Positions 59,179-64,000 of a DNA stretch of 64,000 nucleotides are shown here, one piece after another. Position numbers and translations under genes: made by a program. The stretch's first letter is position 1. Every line of letters starts with the position of its first letter. The notes under the pieces were generated by a model. It worked only from the letters and a program-made list of their open reading frames with translations. It had not been told where the DNA came from and made no database searches. The stretch comes from Sphingobacterium sp. (lineage in GTDB: Bacteria; Bacteroidota; Bacteroidia; Sphingobacteriales; Sphingobacteriaceae). Location of the stretch: the NCBI GenBank assembly GCA_031253985.1, contig JAIRVH010000185.1, forward strand, positions 1 through 64,000, given 5' to 3'.

Positions 59179-60564
59179 TTATTGCTGATTATATTCACTC
59201 GCCCACGTGGTGCTTTCATCTTCTCCTTTGTATCCATCCAATTTTACCATAAAACTTTTAGCCGGGAAAAATGGGGTAATGTGGATATCGAGATGAATTT
59301 TATCTTTCTGTTGATCGTCGCGCTCAAAACGCATGATTTTAAAGCGCTCGATTAATCTGTCCGGCCCCTGAATACTGTCCAAAAACTTGACAATCTGCGC
59401 CCGCAGATCTTTTTCCGTTTTGGTCGTCCAGTTTTCGAAAGCTCTGCGGTTTAGAAAATCGAAGAGTACTTTGGTCACATAGTCGAATACACGAACCACA
59501 GAATAAGTCTGCAAACCGATATTATCACCGTTAAATAAAGTTTTGGCAGAGAATGCCATTACTTTTCCGTATTCATTAACCATCGGCACCAAACCTATAC
59601 GTTCAAGATGCGATATTTCACTTTTCTTTAGATCAAATTTAACGCCGTCTACTTCATTGATTGTACCGTGTTTCTTTCCAGCAGTCACCTGTGACATGAG
59701 TGTGTAATACATCTTGCCTGCCAATGCCGCGGATCCCGGTACAGTAAGGTCTTCCTCCTCGCCTACGGTAACATTTTTTTCGCGGCCGATCAACCAGTTG
59801 GTGGTCATGATGACATTGGATTTGTACGCTTCAGCACTGGTATAATTACCAGAAGTAAATAAGTCGATAACGTCATCCGGTTGCTCCAGATCCGCAAAAT
59901 CCGTAACCAGCATGGCTTTATTGGCATTGGCAATTTTTGCCCAGCGGTCTAACACTTTGTTTGAACCCAAGTAGCCCGGAAGGACCAATAAAGAATAGTT
60001 GTCGCGCAGGTCGAGCCGGTCGTAATTTTGTTTGAATTCCTCAGACACATACTCGATAAACCTAGGATTGTCAAGGTCTGTCAGCTGATCCATGCTGGCA
60101 TTCATGACGACCACATTGTCCACCTTGTCGGCCTCTGTATTCTTATAAAATAAGTGGACCGAGCGGTAAGATTGCTCAAGCTCACGGGTCGCTTCCAGAG
60201 CCGTTCCCAAATTGCGGTTTAGCGTTTCCTCGGCAACCTTCAACTTTTCGGCGCTTTTATCTACCATTGCAGCGACAGAATCCGAATTTTCCAGCAGGTC
60301 TACCCAGAGTTCCATCTTCTTTTTGAGCTGTTCCCGTTCTTTCTTCTTTTGGTCATCGCTTAAAAAAATCTGTTTCCGCGCCTTGCGTTCCGGATTTAGA
60401 TTTTGGATGCCATCAACCGAGGCTTCCAACAGATCAAATCCCCCGACACGTACCAGTTTATCTAAACTTTCCTGCAAGCTTTCCTTAGCCGCTCTATCTT
60501 TTACTTCTTTATATCCGGCTGCGCTGCCCGCCTGTGCCGCTTTTTCTTCTTGTGTATTTGCCAT
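59179..60564 (-). CDS. tssC: Type VI sheath large subunit TssC
   Basis: ELEQSYRSVHLFYKNTEADKVDNVVVMNAS...; PDDVIDLFTSGNYTSAEAYKSN; C-terminal RFEIRHI-like region. Adjacent to TssB. Confidence 0.87.
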   Translation of the reverse strand: MANTQEEKAAQAGSAAGYKEVKDRAAKESLQESLDKLVRVGGFDLLEASVDGIQNLNPERKARKQIFLSDDQKKKEREQLKKKMELWVDLLENSDSVAAMVDKSAEKLKVAEETLNRNLGTALEATRELEQSYRSVHLFYKNTEADKVDNVVVMNASMDQLTDLDNPRFIEYVSEEFKQNYDRLDLRDNYSLLVLPGYLGSNKVLDRWAKIANANKAMLVTDFADLEQPDDVIDLFTSGNYTSAEAYKSNVIMTTNWLIGREKNVTVGEEEDLTVPGSAALAGKMYYTLMSQVTAGKKHGTINEVDGVKFDLKKSEISHLERIGLVPMVNEYGKVMAFSAKTLFNGDNIGLQTYSVVRVFDYVTKVLFDFLNRRAFENWTTKTEKDLRAQIVKFLDSIQGPDRLIERFKIMRFERDDQQKDKIHLDIHITPFFPAKSFMVKLDGYKGEDESTTWASEYNQQ

Positions 60565-60569
60565 GGGTC

Positions 60570-61016
60570 CTATTTATTAGCTTCTAATTCAGCGATAAAA
60601 TTCTTCAGCACATTGATAAACGCAGCTTTGGTCTCTGCATTTTCAATAGCAGATTTCAAGGTTTTATTTGATTTCAGTTGTTTAATCACACTTGCAGACA
60701 GATCTTTTTGTACACTTAGATTAGACAAAAAGTCACTTTGCATCGTGAGGTTTTTAGCTGAAAAATCACCAAGGTTCTGAAATTTTAGTTCCTCATGGAC
60801 GCTGCTACCATCTTCATCCTCAAAAGCCACTCCCACACTTGGCTTGAAATGAGCAAATACATCTTCTACTTTTTTCAGGCCTTCGACCTTTTCCGGACGT
60901 AAAGGCTCGTTATCTGTCAGTTTCTGAATAAACATCGTTTTATTGAACGAGATGTCAACAATGGATTCCGAGGTCTCTACTTTTCTTTCGTTTCCACCAA
61001 TTTCGTACTCAAACAT
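60570..61016 (-). CDS. tssB: Type VI sheath small subunit TssB
   Basis: MFEYEIGGNERKVETSESIVDISFNKTMFIQKLTDNEPLRPEKVEGLKKVEDVFAHFKPSVGVAFEDEDG; immediately before TssC. Confidence 0.85.
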   Translation of the reverse strand: MFEYEIGGNERKVETSESIVDISFNKTMFIQKLTDNEPLRPEKVEGLKKVEDVFAHFKPSVGVAFEDEDGSSVHEELKFQNLGDFSAKNLTMQSDFLSNLSVQKDLSASVIKQLKSNKTLKSAIENAETKAAFINVLKNFIAELEANK

Positions 61017-61139
61017 ATATCTAAAAATTAAGTTTATACTCTAATTAACTTATCCTATTTTCCTTACAATATACTAAAATATTTCCAAATAGCCGTTGAA
61101 TACAGCCCGCTAGTACACTGTATTAAAACAACATACATT

Positions 61140-63647
61140 CTATTTCTGTTTTATATCCCATAGTAGGTTTTCCTGGTCTGCGTTCCAATCGACCGTCAAT
61201 ACATCCCCCTTTTTAAGGTCTCCGGCAATTAGCATTTTTGAAATCGGCCGGCGCAGTTCATTTCGAATACCTGCTGCCAGCTGCCGGGCACCGTATTTTG
61301 GCGTGAAGCCTTTCAGTGCAATCGCTTTCTTGGCGTCCTCGGTCAGGAAAAGATCCACCCCCTGCTTTTCTAGCAACTGAATCAGCTGCTGGAGCTGAAT
61401 GTCAAAGATCTTCACCACGTTTTCTTCGGAAATCGGTGCGAAGGGAACAATTTCCGCAATACGGGCTAAAAATTCGGGCCTGAAATGGGCAGTCATGACT
61501 TCCATCAGTTGATTATGCGTCGGGAAGCCCTTACCCGCATCAATTTGTCCGGCAATCCATTCACTCCCGATATTAGAAGTAAATAAAATCAAGGAGTTGC
61601 TAAAATCACCCGCTTTTCCCAAGCGGTCGTGCATTATCCCTTCGTCCAAAATTTGTAGGAACGTGTCGAATACGGAAGGATGCGCTTTCTCGATCTCGTC
61701 AAACAGCAGTACAGTGTAAGGCTGCTGTCTAATTTTATTGACCAATAGTCCGCCCTCTTCGTAGCCTACATATCCGGGAGGCGCACCGTACAAAAGTGCT
61801 GCACTGTGTTCCTCCTTGAATTCCGACATATCAAAACGGATCATTGCTTTCTCGTCATTAAACAGAAATTCGGCGATCGATTTGGCGAGCTCCGTTTTCC
61901 CCGTACCCGTAGGTCCCAAAAGAAAAAATGACCCGATGGGCTGTCCCTTTTTATTTAAGCCACTTCTTGATTCCAATATTGCATCGGCGACAGCTTTTAC
62001 AGCCTGATCCTGGCCCACTACCCGTTTTTGAAGGTGACTCTCGATCTGCATCAATTTCTCTTTTTCTCCTGCCTGCAGTTTTCCCATTGGAATTCCAGTT
62101 TTATGCGCCATGACAGCAACAACGTCCTGTGTAGTAAGGGCCTCCGACAGCTGGCCTGCCTGCTCTTTTAGCACTGGGATAATGCGTACCAAAAAATCGG
62201 CGTATTGTTCAGCAAACTCAAATTCTTCATAGCGGTCTTCCTCACTTAATAAGCCTAGCAGAATCGGACTTAGTTTATTAAAAAAAGCTTCTGTAAGCCA
62301 CCTGTATGCATTGAACAGGTCCATTTCACTGTGTTGCTGCTGTGCTGCTTTTAGGCGCTGAAATTCCTCGTCAGCTTTTTCAAGGATGGCTAAAGAGCCA
62401 CTATGAGCTAGCTTTAGCGCGGCCATACTACGGTCCATCAGGTCGAAGGCCGAATCTGGCAGATGCCTATCCTTCATATACCTTTTTGACAGCGAAACGA
62501 TTATCGGAAGAGCCGCTGGGTCCAGTTTCAATCCGTGGTGCTGCTCGTATTTATCCAGCACCTTTTCAAGCATCTTAACCGCTCTTTCCTCCGAAGGTTC
62601 CGTGATTTGCAGCAGTTCAAAACGTCTACTGAATGCTTGTTCAGGTTCAATAATCTTTCGATACTCTTCAAGTGTCGTGGCCCCTATAACCGTAATCTCA
62701 CCCCTGGTCAATTCGGGTTTGAGTAAATTTCCCGCCCCCGAACCAATCGGTCCTTTGCTATCTAAAAGTGTATGTATTTCATCAATAAATAAAATTGCCT
62801 TATCAAAGCCTTTGATTTCGGCAATAATTTTCTTCAGTCGGTCTTCAATTTCACCCTTGTAACTAGCGCCTGCTATCAGGGCTCCGAGGTCAAGTTCAAA
62901 TAACTGCGCCGCCTTGAGCTGCTCCGGCACGTCACCATTGACAATATCGATGGCAAAACCGTCTACTAACGCCGTCTTACCCACACCTGCTTCCCCCGCG
63001 ATAATGACGTTGGGCTTGTTGCGCCGACAGAGAATTTCGAGCATCATCCGTATTTCGCGATCGCGGCCCACGATTGGATCTGCCTTTCCCTCGCGCACAA
63101 GCTGCAGCCGATCAATACAATACTGATGCAGTGCATTTTTTATTCCGCTTTGCTCACCGGTCTGGCCGATGTGGGTTTCAGCACTCCCCGATACAGCCTG
63201 CTTAATCTGATTTTGATCAATATACAGGTCATATATCTCTTTCTCTTTGATCGGAAAGGATTTTAACTGATTGACATCAAAAGCAATGCCCGCCTTGGCT
63301 ATTGCGGCCAATAGGCATATGGGTGTAATGAGATCCAAGCCCAATTTAATCCGTACGAGATCCGCCTCGTCCAATAACCGGATGACAGCTTCATTTCCTT
63401 TGATTTCTTCGGCCGGCAGGAGGTTTCTTGATCGCTCCAGCTCATCCATACGTACTTCGGCCCATTCGGCGATATATTGGTCATCCTTTTGGATCGACTG
63501 CACAAATTGTCGTAAGCCCACATCTTTATGCATCAGGGCTTTTAATAGATGTGCGGGGCCAAACTGGCTCTGATGGTATTCCTCAGCCAGGGCCTGCGCA
63601 ATATGAATTGCTAATTTGACCGATTCACTGAAATTACTGACCGTCAT
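61140..63647 (-). CDS. tssH: TssH/ClpV-type AAA+ ATPase
   Basis: Clp_N; two AAA+ modules (GEAGVGKTALVDG, FIDEIHTLL; GPTGTGKTELAKSIAEFLF, LLFDEIEKAHPSVFDTFLQILDEG). In T6SS context. Confidence 0.92.
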   Translation of the reverse strand: MTVSNFSESVKLAIHIAQALAEEYHQSQFGPAHLLKALMHKDVGLRQFVQSIQKDDQYIAEWAEVRMDELERSRNLLPAEEIKGNEAVIRLLDEADLVRIKLGLDLITPICLLAAIAKAGIAFDVNQLKSFPIKEKEIYDLYIDQNQIKQAVSGSAETHIGQTGEQSGIKNALHQYCIDRLQLVREGKADPIVGRDREIRMMLEILCRRNKPNVIIAGEAGVGKTALVDGFAIDIVNGDVPEQLKAAQLFELDLGALIAGASYKGEIEDRLKKIIAEIKGFDKAILFIDEIHTLLDSKGPIGSGAGNLLKPELTRGEITVIGATTLEEYRKIIEPEQAFSRRFELLQITEPSEERAVKMLEKVLDKYEQHHGLKLDPAALPIIVSLSKRYMKDRHLPDSAFDLMDRSMAALKLAHSGSLAILEKADEEFQRLKAAQQQHSEMDLFNAYRWLTEAFFNKLSPILLGLLSEEDRYEEFEFAEQYADFLVRIIPVLKEQAGQLSEALTTQDVVAVMAHKTGIPMGKLQAGEKEKLMQIESHLQKRVVGQDQAVKAVADAILESRSGLNKKGQPIGSFFLLGPTGTGKTELAKSIAEFLFNDEKAMIRFDMSEFKEEHSAALLYGAPPGYVGYEEGGLLVNKIRQQPYTVLLFDEIEKAHPSVFDTFLQILDEGIMHDRLGKAGDFSNSLILFTSNIGSEWIAGQIDAGKGFPTHNQLMEVMTAHFRPEFLARIAEIVPFAPISEENVVKIFDIQLQQLIQLLEKQGVDLFLTEDAKKAIALKGFTPKYGARQLAAGIRNELRRPISKMLIAGDLKKGDVLTVDWNADQENLLWDIKQK

Positions 63648-64000
63648 TTGTTTTCCGTTTGAATGGTGTTCATATTAAAAAAACTGCCCCGGACGCGGTA
63701 ATATTGTTCACCATTAGAGAAAAACTTACCTTGGTTTTGAGCGTAAGAACGCGTCATAGCCATCACCTTTTGCAGGTATACGATATACTCTTCAAAGGAC
63801 GGCAAAGACATTTCCTTTTTATTCTTCAATGCTTCCACTTTCATATCCGTAAAAGTATTGTGTAGAATTGGCAGCCCCAGCATCACCGAAAAATACTTCC
63901 CTAAAGTCCATTTGTCCACATCCCGGGCTGAATACATCGGCCACTTTTTCTTATATTCCTCGATATAGTTATCGTACAGTTTCTTGCGGAACGAATTATC
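63644..64000 (-). CDS. T6SS-associated protein of unknown family, N-terminus outside the window
   Basis: Frame stays open past the track ORF to the window edge (DNSFRKKLYDNYIEEYKKKWPMYSARDVDKWTLGKYF...). 4-nt ATGA overlap with tssH. Confidence 0.7.
   Translation of the reverse strand, partial: DNSFRKKLYDNYIEEYKKKWPMYSARDVDKWTLGKYFSVMLGLPILHNTFTDMKVEALKNKKEMSLPSFEEYIVYLQKVMAMTRSYAQNQGKFFSNGEQYYRVRGSFFNMNTIQTENK

Noticed and set aside
61140-63647. ClpB chaperone as an alternative to TssH
   Set aside because: Position directly after the TssB/C/E/F/K set and the coupled upstream T6SS gene favour ClpV/TssH.
1-64000. CRISPR arrays, tRNA/rRNA genes, IS elements or prophage
   Set aside because: No spaced direct-repeat array, cloverleaf, rRNA-like sequence, transposase or phage structural gene was seen; the T6SS sheath/gp25 genes are contractile-tail relatives but the TssK/TssF/TssN/ClpV set argues for T6SS rather than a phage.

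Overview
The window is a Bacteroidota chromosomal segment. It looks Sphingobacteriaceae-like, but genus is inference from gene families only. Three blocks are clear. (1) ~0.4-52.7 kb is dense in TonB nutrient-uptake loci: five SusC/SusD pairs, three of them with their own FecI-type sigma/FecR-type anti-sigma pair and an STN-bearing SusC. Cargo genes are a CxPSR sulfatase, a GH88/GH105-like unsaturated-uronyl hydrolase, several TlpA/thioredoxin proteins, an S9 peptidase, and a thioredoxin-M14 carboxypeptidase fusion. (2) ~30.4-33.9 kb holds a small basic peptide gene (58 aa, absent from the ORF track), a fimbrillin/FISUMP-like lipoprotein, a secreted choloylglycine-hydrolase-family Ntn enzyme, and a small membrane protein. 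(3) ~53.1-64 kb is a Bacteroidota-type (T6SS subtype iii) type VI secretion cluster: TssK, TssN, probable TssG, TssF, TssE, TssC, TssB, TssH/ClpV. It runs off the right edge. Main items for follow-up: the 58-aa peptide/fimbrillin/Ntn-hydrolase cassette; the thioredoxin-M14 fusion in a SusCD/S9 locus; a one-base G-tract frameshift that splits one SusC; a strand-flipped TssG-like gene in the T6SS; phased direct repeats (22 bp and 11 bp); and leader hairpins next to susC genes. No rRNA, tRNA, CRISPR array, IS element or prophage was recognised. All family calls come from reading motifs by eye; no searches were run.
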